Below, one piece after another: positions 18,114-27,121 of a stretch of 64,000 bases of DNA (positions are counted from its first letter, which is position 1; every line of letters starts with the position of its first letter). The position numbers were made by a program, and so were the translations under genes. The notes beneath the pieces are model-generated. The model was not told the origin of the DNA. It saw only the letters and a list, made by a program, of their open reading frames with translations, and searched no databases. Origin of the DNA: Anaerorhabdus sp036636695 (GTDB lineage: Bacteria; Bacillota_I; Bacilli_A; Erysipelotrichales; Erysipelotrichaceae); NCBI RefSeq assembly GCF_036636695.1, contig NZ_JAVWNW010000007.1. The stretch is one strand, 5' to 3'.

Positions 18114-19071
18114 GTTGAATTCCTTCTGAAATACTATATAAATATGAATCTAAATCAAATGGTCTAAGATCTGTTTCTTTTTCACCTAAACCAATAAAAT
18201 AGACTGGAATATGTAATATATTCTTAATCGCCAAGACAATTCCGCCTTTTGCTGTACCATCCATTTTAGATAAGATAATCCCTGAAACTTGTGTCGCTTC
18301 TTGAAATATCTTAGCTTGTGATAATCCATTCTGTCCTGTTGTTGAATCCAGTACTAACCAAACATGATGTGGTGCACCTTCGATTTCTCTAGTAACAACA
18401 CGATGCATTTTTGCTAGTTCATTCATCAAATTTTGTTTGTTTTGTAAACGTCCGGCTGTATCGCAAAGAAGAATATCAACTTTATTTTCTTTTGCCCAAC
18501 GACAACCATCTACTAACACACTGCTAGGGTCACTTTGTTCTTTACCTTTCACACAATGAACGCCTAATTTTTCCGCCCATCTTGCTAATTGTTCAATTGC
18601 TCCTGCTCTAAATGTATCTGCTGCAACAACACCTACAGTCTTTCCTTGATTTTGGAAATAGCGAATGAGTTTAGCACACGACGTTGTTTTTCCACTTCCA
18701 TTAACTCCTACCAAGAAAATCACATTTATATCATGGTCATAAGACAATTCAGGAATAGGTGTCTCATTGTATAAATCTTTCATGATTTCCATTAGGAAAC
18801 TCATTGCATAACGAAATGTAATGACACTGTACTGCTTAGCCTTTTGTCTTAGTCTTTCACAAATTTCATCTGCAGTTTCAATACCAACATCACTTTCCAA
18901 AAGAACGATTGTTAATTCTTCTAGAAAATCATCATTAATTCCTTTGTATTTATAAGCTAATTCATTTAATTTTTCACCCATTGAATCTTTGGTTTTTTTG
19001 AATCCACTTAAGTATATTGCTTGATCATCTCGTTTTTTAAACTTCTCTTTTAATGTATCTAAGAAACTCAT
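18103..19071 (-). CDS. ftsY: Signal recognition particle receptor FtsY
   Basis: FtsY is the SRP receptor GTPase that delivers ribosome-nascent chain complexes to the membrane. The N-terminal helical N domain (about 1-105) precedes the G domain with GVNGSGKTTSCAKL, AADTFRAGAIEQL, LCDTAGRLQNKQNLMNEL and SKMDGTAKGG. The long acidic A domain of enterobacterial FtsY is absent, as is usual in this phylum (322 residues). The start overlaps the smc stop by four bases. Confidence 0.95.
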   Translation of the reverse strand: MSFLDTLKEKFKKRDDQAIYLSGFKKTKDSMGEKLNELAYKYKGINDDFLEELTIVLLESDVGIETADEICERLRQKAKQYSVITFRYAMSFLMEIMKDLYNETPIPELSYDHDINVIFLVGVNGSGKTTSCAKLIRYFQNQGKTVGVVAADTFRAGAIEQLARWAEKLGVHCVKGKEQSDPSSVLVDGCRWAKENKVDILLCDTAGRLQNKQNLMNELAKMHRVVTREIEGAPHHVWLVLDSTTGQNGLSQAKIFQEATQVSGIILSKMDGTAKGGIVLAIKNILHIPVYFIGLGEKETDLRPFDLDSYLYSISEGIQHVQ

Positions 19072-22007
19072 GATTTTTTCTCTTCCTGACTATCCGCAAG
19101 ATCGATGGCATCTTTAAGTTCCACACGTAACATTTGTGAGACACCTTGCTTTTGCATAGTAACCCCATAAAGAACCTCACATTGTTGCATAGTTCCTGGA
19201 CGATGAGTTACAACAATAAATTGCGTATCATTACTGAAGTTTGTTAAATAACGAGCAACGCGTTCAACATTTCCTTGATCTAGAGCAGCTTCTACTTCAT
19301 CAAAAATACAAAGAGGTACCGGTCTTACTTTTAAGATTGAGAATAGAACACAAATTGCAATCAAGCTCTTTTCTCCACCAGAGAATAAACGAATATTTTG
19401 TACTGACTTTCCTGGAGGTTGAACATCTACATCAATTCCTGTATTTAGAATATCACTTGGATCTTCCAAAATAAGTCTTGCTTTACCACCACCAAATAGT
19501 GCTCTAAATGTATCATTTAATTCATTATTGATAGCATCAAACATTTCTTTGAATTGTTTTTTCATAACATGGTCCATTTCATCAATTGCTGAAAGGATTT
19601 TGTCACGACTATCAATTAAATCTTTTACTTGTCTGTCCAAGAATTCATAGCGTTCATTTACTTCTTCAAATTCTTGTGGAGCATTCATATTGATATTACC
19701 TAGTCGTTCAATTTCACTACGAAGTTGTAACACTTCTTCTTTTGCATTTTCAATATGACTGTCACTTACTTTGGTTTGAGCAAATTCATAAGTTAACTGA
19801 TATTCAGTAGCTAAACGTTGCAAATTGTTTTCAAGTTTAGTTTCTAATCTAGCTTGATCAATTTTAATAGCGTTTTGACTTGCATTTGCTGTATCTAAAT
19901 CACGTCGAATTTGGCGAATTTGTTGTTCTTTGCGTTCAACATCTTGTGATACTTTAATACGATACTCACGTTTGCTACGTATAGAGTTTGTAATTTCATC
20001 ACGTCGTGAATAAGCTTCATTCAAATGAATTATAACTTCATCTGCAAAATTAGCATCATGATTTTCTTCATCATTTGGACGAATTAATTCATAATCATTT
20101 TTCAGCTTTTCATATTTAGAACGTTTCGCATCAACAACTGGTTCCAATTGTGCAGAACTTATTCGATGCTCCATTAAACCACGTTCTAACTCTTCACGTT
20201 TTCGTTGAGTATCTGCTAGACCTTTTTCTGCTAACGCACAAGCAGCAACTTGGCTATCTATTAATTGTACGATTTCTTCATATTCTTTTTTAACAGTTAG
20301 TAAGGAAGCACTATTCTTAGATTTACCACCTGTCATTGATCCACCTTTATGAATAACATCTCCATCTAGTGTTACAATCTTATACGCATATCGTAATAAT
20401 GCAGCTAGGGCATTTCCATTTTCTAAATTATCTGCAATGATAACATTTTGCAAGAAAGCTTCTTTAATCGGAATAAAACGATCTTCACAAATTATAAAAT
20501 CACTTGCAACCCCCAAATATCCTTTTGAGTTTTCACATACTATTTGATTTTCTCGTGACAAGTATCTTGGTTGCAAAACAGTTAGTGGTAAAAATGTTGC
20601 ACGACCACTTTGATTTTTTTTCAAAAAGTTAATTGCATTTCGTGCTGCTTCTTCATCTGTTGTTACAATGTTATACATTGTTCCACCAAGTGCAACAGAG
20701 ATGGCTTCTTCATATCCTACTTGTGGTTGAATAATTTGTGCAATTACACCTAACACGCCATGGAGAGAATTTTTATTGTCATCAATAGCTTTGACTCCAG
20801 CTTGACTATTAAACGGATCTTTTAATAAACTTTCTAGTAGTTCTTTTCTATTTTGATATCTTCTCAAAAGTCCATTTTCTTCATTTGTTTTTTGTGATAG
20901 TTCAGCAAGTTGCAATGCAACTTGTGATAATTGTTCACTTAACAATTGAATATTTATTTGACATTGATCATAACGACCTTTTCTATCATTGTATTCTAAT
21001 TCTGCTTCTTGAACTAAACTTTGTAATTGTTTTGCTTTTTCTTCGTTTGTTCCTACTTCAATTGCGTATTTACGTTTTTCGTCAAACTCAATTTTTCTTG
21101 TTTCAAGAATTTGAATTTCATTAACAATTTTCATGAGTTCTTCTTGAAGTTTATTAATTTCTTTTTCTAAATCACTGATTTCTTTTTTAGCTTCTAAATT
21201 TTGTGTCTCATGAACTTGAATAGTTGTTTGAAACATTGTCGATTGTGCATCAATATTGAATAATGTTTTCTTTGCATCTTCAATCTGTTGATTAATCGTA
21301 TTTATATCTTCCACCAATACAGCAATTTCAATTTCTTCTAAGCGTGTCTTTTTTTCACGATATAATTCTGCTTTTTTTGCCGCACGTTTTAATGGTGAAA
21401 CTTGTCTTTCAAGTTCCATTAAAATATCTTGTGTACGTTCAATATTTTCTTTTGTTCTTTCTAATTTAGAAAGAGATTCCATTTTTCTTTTTTTGTATTT
21501 ACTAACCCCTGCAGCTTCTTCAAAGATTCCTCGACGATCAATTGGTTTAGCTTCAGCGAAACTACTAATATTACCTTGCGAAATCATTGATAGTGAATCT
21601 TTTCCTAATCCTGAATCAAGGATTAAATCTATTACATCTTTTAATCGAACATTATTTCGGTTAATTAGATATTCTGCCTCTTGGCCATTACGGTATAAAC
21701 GACGTGTAACTTCAATTTCATCAAGCTCACTATTTAATGAGCGATTTGTATTGTCAAAAACTAAGGTTACTTCTGCCATGTTTACCATCTTACGGTCTGC
21801 ACTTCCTGCAAAGATAACGTCTGTCATTGTTGTTCCACGCAAAGACTTTACTGATTGTTCACCTAGAACCCAACGAATAGCATCAGTAATATTACTTTTA
21901 CCACAACCATTTGGTCCCACAACACCAGTAATCGCATGTTCAAAATTGATTACGACTTTATCTGCAAAAGATTTAAAACCTTGCATTTCTACTCTTTTTA
22001 GAAACAT
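19068..22007 (-). CDS. smc: Chromosome segregation protein SMC (short form)
   Basis: SMC is the condensin ATPase that organises and segregates chromosomes with ScpA and ScpB. Walker A is GPNGCGKSN near the N-terminus; the hinge (about 420-545, with HGVLGVIAQIIQPQ) separates two coiled coils; the C-terminal head carries LFSGGEKSLIAI and Walker B LCIFDEVEAALDQGNV. At 979 residues it is about 200 shorter than Bacillus SMC (1186), the loss being in the coiled-coil arms while both heads and the hinge are complete. AAGGAGG precedes the ATG. It heads the smc-ftsY-ylxM-ackA-nrnA run. Confidence 0.95.
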   Translation of the reverse strand: MFLKRVEMQGFKSFADKVVINFEHAITGVVGPNGCGKSNITDAIRWVLGEQSVKSLRGTTMTDVIFAGSADRKMVNMAEVTLVFDNTNRSLNSELDEIEVTRRLYRNGQEAEYLINRNNVRLKDVIDLILDSGLGKDSLSMISQGNISSFAEAKPIDRRGIFEEAAGVSKYKKRKMESLSKLERTKENIERTQDILMELERQVSPLKRAAKKAELYREKKTRLEEIEIAVLVEDINTINQQIEDAKKTLFNIDAQSTMFQTTIQVHETQNLEAKKEISDLEKEINKLQEELMKIVNEIQILETRKIEFDEKRKYAIEVGTNEEKAKQLQSLVQEAELEYNDRKGRYDQCQINIQLLSEQLSQVALQLAELSQKTNEENGLLRRYQNRKELLESLLKDPFNSQAGVKAIDDNKNSLHGVLGVIAQIIQPQVGYEEAISVALGGTMYNIVTTDEEAARNAINFLKKNQSGRATFLPLTVLQPRYLSRENQIVCENSKGYLGVASDFIICEDRFIPIKEAFLQNVIIADNLENGNALAALLRYAYKIVTLDGDVIHKGGSMTGGKSKNSASLLTVKKEYEEIVQLIDSQVAACALAEKGLADTQRKREELERGLMEHRISSAQLEPVVDAKRSKYEKLKNDYELIRPNDEENHDANFADEVIIHLNEAYSRRDEITNSIRSKREYRIKVSQDVERKEQQIRQIRRDLDTANASQNAIKIDQARLETKLENNLQRLATEYQLTYEFAQTKVSDSHIENAKEEVLQLRSEIERLGNINMNAPQEFEEVNERYEFLDRQVKDLIDSRDKILSAIDEMDHVMKKQFKEMFDAINNELNDTFRALFGGGKARLILEDPSDILNTGIDVDVQPPGKSVQNIRLFSGGEKSLIAICVLFSILKVRPVPLCIFDEVEAALDQGNVERVARYLTNFSNDTQFIVVTHRPGTMQQCEVLYGVTMQKQGVSQMLRVELKDAIDLADSQEEKKS

Positions 22008-22035
22008 GGTTTCCTCCTTCTTAATCCATTAAAAT

Positions 22036-22044
22036 ATTATAGCA
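22036..22044 (-). promoter_or_regulatory. Extended -10 promoter of smc
   Basis: On the minus strand TGCTATAAT (TGn plus a perfect -10) lies about 30 bases before the smc ATG. No good -35 box is present, as is common for extended -10 promoters. Confidence 0.45.
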
Positions 22045-22065
22045 AAATTACCCTCTTATTAGAAG

Positions 22066-22082
22066 GAAAATAGCGTATTTTC
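22066..22082. terminator. Weak hairpin after the U32 gene
   Basis: GAAAATA-GCG-TATTTTC forms a 7-bp stem in the gap between the U32 gene and smc. There is no clear T run, so termination here is uncertain. Confidence 0.3.
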
Positions 22083-22099
22083 TTACTAATAACGATAAT

Positions 22100-24331
22100 T
22101 TATTTTTTTGAAAAACCATTACTTTTCATGATTTCTTGAACATCATTACTGGATTCATCAGTAAAACGAATAAACGCACATGACGGATCAATAATATCTC
22201 TTTCAAATGCTGTAGGTTCTAAAAGATATTGAATACAGTTATCATCTCCCATAAACAAGTATTCAAATCCTTTCATATCTTTTAAAATATATCGATTTGT
22301 TTTACATAATCGACAATTCCTTTTGTTACCATCGCTACACCATGTATTAACAGGACATGATTTCGATATCATTAAATCACGTTTACCATAACTAAATATC
22401 AAAGTACTTGGTTCCACTCCAAGGCGTTTCTTAAATGCATCTATACAAAGTTTAATTTGTCTTTCATTACATTCTGTTGAAAGCTCAATCATTTTTACTC
22501 CTTTTGAATACAAATAAGATAATGCATAACTATTAGTTACATTGAAATTATTAGTAGCCAACAGCTTATTTGGCGAAGATAAACCACCAATATCACTAAT
22601 TACACATGTTTCATTAGGATATAACGAAGCTTCATTTATTGCTGGAGTTTTAGGAATACAGTTTGTAAAAGCTTTTCGTACATCCTGCTTAGAAGAACAC
22701 ATAAATACGTTCCATTCACTTACTACTTGTGCTTGTTCCAATGAATTCACTTCAACAATTGTTTTTGTTTCAGTTGGTATGAATTCATGATTTTTATAAT
22801 TAAACTTACGTCTCATTGGCTTTTGCATACGTTTGTTTGATAAGTCTTCAATGCATCGTCTTCTTGTTTCATTTATTTCCTTAATTGGCAAGAAAAACGG
22901 AATATAATTTCCAATTCCTTTAACCATTTCATAGGGTGTATCTGTAAGTTTTTCTAATTGTTCAAGAAGTCTAGATTCTTCAACAGGTGCTTTTTGTGGA
23001 ACCTGTATTGTTAATTGCGATTCCATGACACTAGTATAAATACCATCACTTACTTCTAATCGAAATGGCTTTCCAATCTCAATGTGATAATTCATTGTGA
23101 TTTTAATGCGACGATAAGGCATCTTATTAAGAAGTGAATCCATGAGTTCTACATCTGTTGTCTTTAACACTTGTGCGCCTTTCATCACAAAACGTGAATC
23201 TTCAAAGGTTACAATATCGCCTTTTTCTGCCCGATTTACATATTTTCCATCTTTAATTATTTTATTGGCGATGAAACCTAAATCTTCTTTATCATCTAAG
23301 ATACGTAAACCATCGTGTTGATGAAGCGGCATTTCTAATTTTATTTGAAAACTATTTCGATCAGCATAGATAACTTTTCCTAAAGGTAAACCCATATGAT
23401 TCGGTCGCAACGCGCTCATAAAATTCTTTCCATTATCGCGAAAAATATGACCATTTGTAAATCCACGATTAAATAGAAGTTTCAGCTCATTCAAACGCTC
23501 AGGTAAGCATTTATATTGTTGGTTATTCGAATATGCGTCAACTGCATCTCTAAATGTACGCACAACTAAAGCAACATATTCTGGACGTTTCATGCGACCT
23601 TCAATTTTTAAGCTAGTAACTCCTGCATCAAGGAGTCTTGGAATTTCATTAATTATATTTAAATCTTTAGGACTCAATAAATAATTGCCTTCAGTCTGAA
23701 TTTGTTCATCTCTTGTTTGATTCCACAATTCATATTGCATACGACAGTATTGTGCACATGCCCCACGATTTCCTGAACGATTTGCCATAACACTACTTAT
23801 TAAACATTGACCTGAATAACTGACACAAAGTGCACCATAAACAAAAACTTCAATATCTACTCCTTGATTACAGCATTGTTCAATTAGTTCAATTGGTGTT
23901 TCTCGAGCCAATACTACCCGTGCAGCTCCACTATCTCGCATTTGTTTAACACCTTCAACATTATGAATATGCATTTGTGTTGAGCAATGTAATTCAATAT
24001 CAGGATATTGTTGATGAATTAAGTCAAATAGTCCCAAGTCTTGAATAATTAGAGCGTCAATACCTATCGAATAGTAAAACTCTGCTTCTTGTAGTGCCAT
24101 ATCAATTTCATCTTCATAAAGCAAGGTATTCATTGTTACATATAATTTGACACCATAAAGATGACAGTAATCTACTGCCTCATTCATTTCATCATGGTTA
24201 AAATTTCCTGCAAAAGCACGGGCACCAAAATTTGATCCACCACAATAAATAGCATCTGCACCATTTAACACAGCTGCTTTAAGTGCTTCCATTGTTCCCG
24301 CAGGAGCTAGTACTTCAATTTTTTTCATCAT
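22100..24331 (-). CDS. U32 family peptidase / RlhA-type rRNA hydroxylation protein
   Basis: The N-terminal U32 domain starts LAPAGTMEALKAAVLNGADAIYCGG and includes the HCSTQMHIHN block and the conserved cysteines in GQCLIS and RGACAQYCR that bind an iron-sulfur cluster in RlhA-type proteins. SPKDLNIINEIPRLLDAGV and LKIEGRMKRPEYV complete the family core. The remaining 450 residues form the long C-terminal region of the large class (about 650-800 residues), with a late CRLC pair. RlhA hydroxylates a 23S rRNA cytidine in E. coli; other U32 members are linked to tRNA or ubiquinone hydroxylation, so the substrate here is inferred. It overlaps the glycosylase gene by 17 bases. Confidence 0.85.
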   Translation of the reverse strand: MMKKIEVLAPAGTMEALKAAVLNGADAIYCGGSNFGARAFAGNFNHDEMNEAVDYCHLYGVKLYVTMNTLLYEDEIDMALQEAEFYYSIGIDALIIQDLGLFDLIHQQYPDIELHCSTQMHIHNVEGVKQMRDSGAARVVLARETPIELIEQCCNQGVDIEVFVYGALCVSYSGQCLISSVMANRSGNRGACAQYCRMQYELWNQTRDEQIQTEGNYLLSPKDLNIINEIPRLLDAGVTSLKIEGRMKRPEYVALVVRTFRDAVDAYSNNQQYKCLPERLNELKLLFNRGFTNGHIFRDNGKNFMSALRPNHMGLPLGKVIYADRNSFQIKLEMPLHQHDGLRILDDKEDLGFIANKIIKDGKYVNRAEKGDIVTFEDSRFVMKGAQVLKTTDVELMDSLLNKMPYRRIKITMNYHIEIGKPFRLEVSDGIYTSVMESQLTIQVPQKAPVEESRLLEQLEKLTDTPYEMVKGIGNYIPFFLPIKEINETRRRCIEDLSNKRMQKPMRRKFNYKNHEFIPTETKTIVEVNSLEQAQVVSEWNVFMCSSKQDVRKAFTNCIPKTPAINEASLYPNETCVISDIGGLSSPNKLLATNNFNVTNSYALSYLYSKGVKMIELSTECNERQIKLCIDAFKKRLGVEPSTLIFSYGKRDLMISKSCPVNTWCSDGNKRNCRLCKTNRYILKDMKGFEYLFMGDDNCIQYLLEPTAFERDIIDPSCAFIRFTDESSNDVQEIMKSNGFSKK

Positions 24332-24794
24332 TCACAACCTTAATTCTATAATATGCTTTGACCAAATCATCCAAATGACAACGAGCATTTGCACTACTTG
24401 TGCTTGGGCATGTAATAGTTTCTACTTCACATTTAGGAAAATATTTTTTAAATAATTTTTCTGCAGTTTTACCATTTAGCACAATTAACTCAATTGGATA
24501 ATTTTGTAATAATTCGAGAATAGGATTGGGTAAAACATTGCATATTGAAGCATCACTGCTCCCCTCGATATCACAACTTGCAATGACATCCCATAACGCT
24601 AAATGATGCTTACATATAAATTCTTCACGATTCTTAATTTCTTCTTCAAATAGAATTTCTAGCACTTTCCAAAACCGATTATTTGGGTTAGCATAATAAA
24701 ATTCTTCTTTTCTTGATATAACAGAAGGAAATGAGCCTAAAATTAATACTCTACTTTCTTTACAGATAATTGGACTGAACGGATGTTTAATCAT
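24315..24794 (-). CDS. DNA-deoxyinosine (hypoxanthine) glycosylase, UDG superfamily family 6
   Basis: The 159-residue protein carries LILGSFPSVISRKEEFYYANPNNRFW-like motif 1 (split here as LILGSFPSVIS and NPNNRFW) and the late motif CPSTSSANAR, the pattern of the hypoxanthine-DNA glycosylase branch of the uracil-DNA glycosylase superfamily. Such enzymes remove deaminated adenine. The start overlaps the sdaA stop by four bases (ATGA) and the end overlaps the U32 gene, so it is made as part of a coupled run. Confidence 0.82.
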   Translation of the reverse strand: MIKHPFSPIICKESRVLILGSFPSVISRKEEFYYANPNNRFWKVLEILFEEEIKNREEFICKHHLALWDVIASCDIEGSSDASICNVLPNPILELLQNYPIELIVLNGKTAEKLFKKYFPKCEVETITCPSTSSANARCHLDDLVKAYYRIKVVNDEKN

Positions 24795-26158
24795 AGTTTG
24801 AATTTAATTGGACTTGTAGGTTCATCGTTTTCATCCAATATCATATCATCAAATACAAGTGTATCTTCAAGTTCAATATCATCTTCTGTTAATGGTAAAA
24901 TAATTCTTGGTTTTTCTTCCTCTTTTTGTTCAATGACCTCTAAAACAACTTCATCTTTAGCTTTAAACTCAGTAGCTAACCCACCTAACGAAGTTTCTTT
25001 AAGTTCAATTGGTATTTTCTTTCCAGTGTAATTCATTGTATTCACAATCATATCAAATGTTACTTTGTTTGGTTTAATACGTGACATATATTTTGATAAA
25101 GTATACGCATCTACAGCGCGTAATACGGCAACTGAATTTCTTTCAATACACGGTATAATAACATAACCTTCGACAGGATCACATGTTAATCCTAAATTAT
25201 GTTCAATACCAATTTCAGCGGCATATTCAATTTGTTTTAGATTCAAATCATTTAAATATGCTGCTGCAGCACTTGCCATCGCACAAGCTGTTCCAACTTC
25301 TGCTTGGCATCCTCCTATTGCTCCTGAAATACTTGCGTTTGTTTTAATTAAGTTCCCAAATATTCCCGCAACAGCCAAAGCTCGAATCAATTTATTTCGT
25401 GAAACACCGATATCAGTATAATAGTAATACATTAATGATGCCATAACACCACAAGCTCCCAATGTTGGTGCAGTAACCACTTCACCTAAAGATGCATTTT
25501 CTTCACAAGCTGCATACGCATAAGACATCATTAAAAGTTTTGTCTTTTCAGTATCATCAGGTAGTGATAATGCTTGAAGATGTAAAGATTTTGCCGCCTT
25601 TTCAACCTTCAATCTTCCTGGTAAAACGCCTGACGAAGAAAGCCCACGACGAACTGAACTCAGCATTGCCGTCAAAACAATACCTAAGTGTTCTTCAATT
25701 GTTGGTTCATTTTGTAATACATAATCCACTAAATTAATTTTATTTTCTAAACAAACTTTTTTTATATCTTCATATGAGTTCTCTTTATATACTTCATCGT
25801 TAAAATTTAACTTTTTTTCTTTTATTTCGATACTTCCTCCACCTAATGAAAATATCGTCCATAATGCTATACATACATTTTCTTGATTATATCCTCTAAG
25901 ATAAAATCCATTGGGATGTCTTTCTTCCCATGCACTATTAAAATGTATTTCCACAGTGGATGGTGCAAGTGTATCTTCAATAATTTTATCAGTGAAATGC
26001 CCTTTACCTGTTAAAGATAAAGAGCCAAATAAGTCAACTTCATATCGAGGTAATTGACCATATTCTTCAAGAAAAAGCATACATGCCCGACGTGGTGCTA
26101 ATGTATGACTACTACTAGGTCCTGGACCAATTTTATATAATTCGCGTAATGATTGCAT
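24791..26158 (-). CDS. sdaA: L-serine dehydratase, single-chain (beta-alpha) with acidic C-terminal extension
   Basis: An iron-sulfur L-serine ammonia-lyase that turns serine into pyruvate and ammonia. The N-terminal beta domain contains GPGPSSSHTLAPRRA and GSLSLTGKGHFTD; the C-terminal alpha domain contains VTAPTLGACGV, NASISGAIGGCQAEVG, EHNLGLTCDPVEG and PCIERNSVA, whose cysteines hold the 4Fe-4S cluster. Both domains are in one chain as in E. coli SdaA, whereas Bacillus splits them. The family core ends near residue 400 (ETSLGGLATEF); about 55 further acidic residues have no counterpart I recognise. Confidence 0.92.
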   Translation of the reverse strand: MQSLRELYKIGPGPSSSHTLAPRRACMLFLEEYGQLPRYEVDLFGSLSLTGKGHFTDKIIEDTLAPSTVEIHFNSAWEERHPNGFYLRGYNQENVCIALWTIFSLGGGSIEIKEKKLNFNDEVYKENSYEDIKKVCLENKINLVDYVLQNEPTIEEHLGIVLTAMLSSVRRGLSSSGVLPGRLKVEKAAKSLHLQALSLPDDTEKTKLLMMSYAYAACEENASLGEVVTAPTLGACGVMASLMYYYYTDIGVSRNKLIRALAVAGIFGNLIKTNASISGAIGGCQAEVGTACAMASAAAAYLNDLNLKQIEYAAEIGIEHNLGLTCDPVEGYVIIPCIERNSVAVLRAVDAYTLSKYMSRIKPNKVTFDMIVNTMNYTGKKIPIELKETSLGGLATEFKAKDEVVLEVIEQKEEEKPRIILPLTEDDIELEDTLVFDDMILDENDEPTSPIKFKL

Positions 26159-26160
26159 AT

Positions 26161-27117
26161 TTACCTCGCTGTTCTCACTAAAAACAATTCAAATCCAGCT
26201 TTCTTGTCACCCAATCCCATTTTAAAAGATTGGTCAAGTTCAGCCAATGAGTTAAGAATTTCCAAACATCTTTCTTTTGATAGTCCTCTTAGTGATTCAA
26301 TTGCTTTTGTAACTCTAAAAGGATGCACTTTTAATTCTTTTTGTATTTCTTTCTCATGATATCCCATATCCAAATAAGTTCTCACTTGGTACAGTAAACG
26401 AAACTGACTAGCAAGTAACGCAACTAAATAGATAGGATCCTTATTTAACATGTACAAATCATCCCAAAGATGAAGTGCACTTTTCATATTACGGTTTACA
26501 ACATCGTTCACTAAATGAAATACATCTTCATCTAATGGGCGACTAATAAGTTTTGTGATTGCTTCTTTATCTAGTTCATTTCCGTACAAAGCCATTTTTT
26601 CTAACTCAGAATGAAAGTTTTCTAGATCATTTGGCAATCGATTCAGTAATTCGGCTTTACCTTCTGGTGTTACTTGGACATGATTTTGGGCTATTTGCTT
26701 TGAAACATAACTATTAAATTCAGCCGTAGATAATCGCTCAAATTGAAAAACACGACAACTAGACTGAACTAATTTCACTAATTTTTTACGCTTATCCAAC
26801 GTAATATCACCATAAAAAATCAAATCTGCATCCAAACTTGGATTTTTTAAATATTTCTCTAAAATTTCAGAGTCATGATCATTTAAACTCTTCTGTGTTG
26901 AAAGAAAGCTTGGATTATTCAAAATAACCGTCTTCTTTTTATTAAAGAATGGAGGAGTATTACAATCATCAATTACAGATGCAATTGTAAAATCGTTAGA
27001 AAGTCCATCATAAAAAATAGTATCCATTGAATTATTATCCAGTGAATTCTCTTTTAAGATTTGATTTAGTTGTTTTTTAAGCAAAAACAACTCTGATCCA
27101 ATGATTAAATAGTTCAT
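26161..27117 (-). CDS. holA: DNA polymerase III subunit delta
   Basis: HolA opens the sliding clamp as part of the clamp loader. It shows the delta pattern: a degenerate N-terminal ATPase fold beginning YLIIGSELFLLKKQL, the LIFYGDITLDKRKKLVKLV strand, then a helical collar with DPIYLVALLASQFRLLYQV and HPFRVTKA. There is no functional Walker A, as expected for delta. Length 318 fits. Its position directly after comEC is the conserved comEA-comEC-holA order of Bacillota. Confidence 0.93.
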   Translation of the reverse strand: MNYLIIGSELFLLKKQLNQILKENSLDNNSMDTIFYDGLSNDFTIASVIDDCNTPPFFNKKKTVILNNPSFLSTQKSLNDHDSEILEKYLKNPSLDADLIFYGDITLDKRKKLVKLVQSSCRVFQFERLSTAEFNSYVSKQIAQNHVQVTPEGKAELLNRLPNDLENFHSELEKMALYGNELDKEAITKLISRPLDEDVFHLVNDVVNRNMKSALHLWDDLYMLNKDPIYLVALLASQFRLLYQVRTYLDMGYHEKEIQKELKVHPFRVTKAIESLRGLSKERCLEILNSLAELDQSFKMGLGDKKAGFELFLVRTAR

Positions 27118-27121
27118 CTTA

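Noticed and set aside
21493..22032. 179-codon open frame antisense to the start of smc
   Set aside because: It lies wholly opposite conserved smc codons (Walker A region), has no ribosome binding site and its product shows no family pattern.
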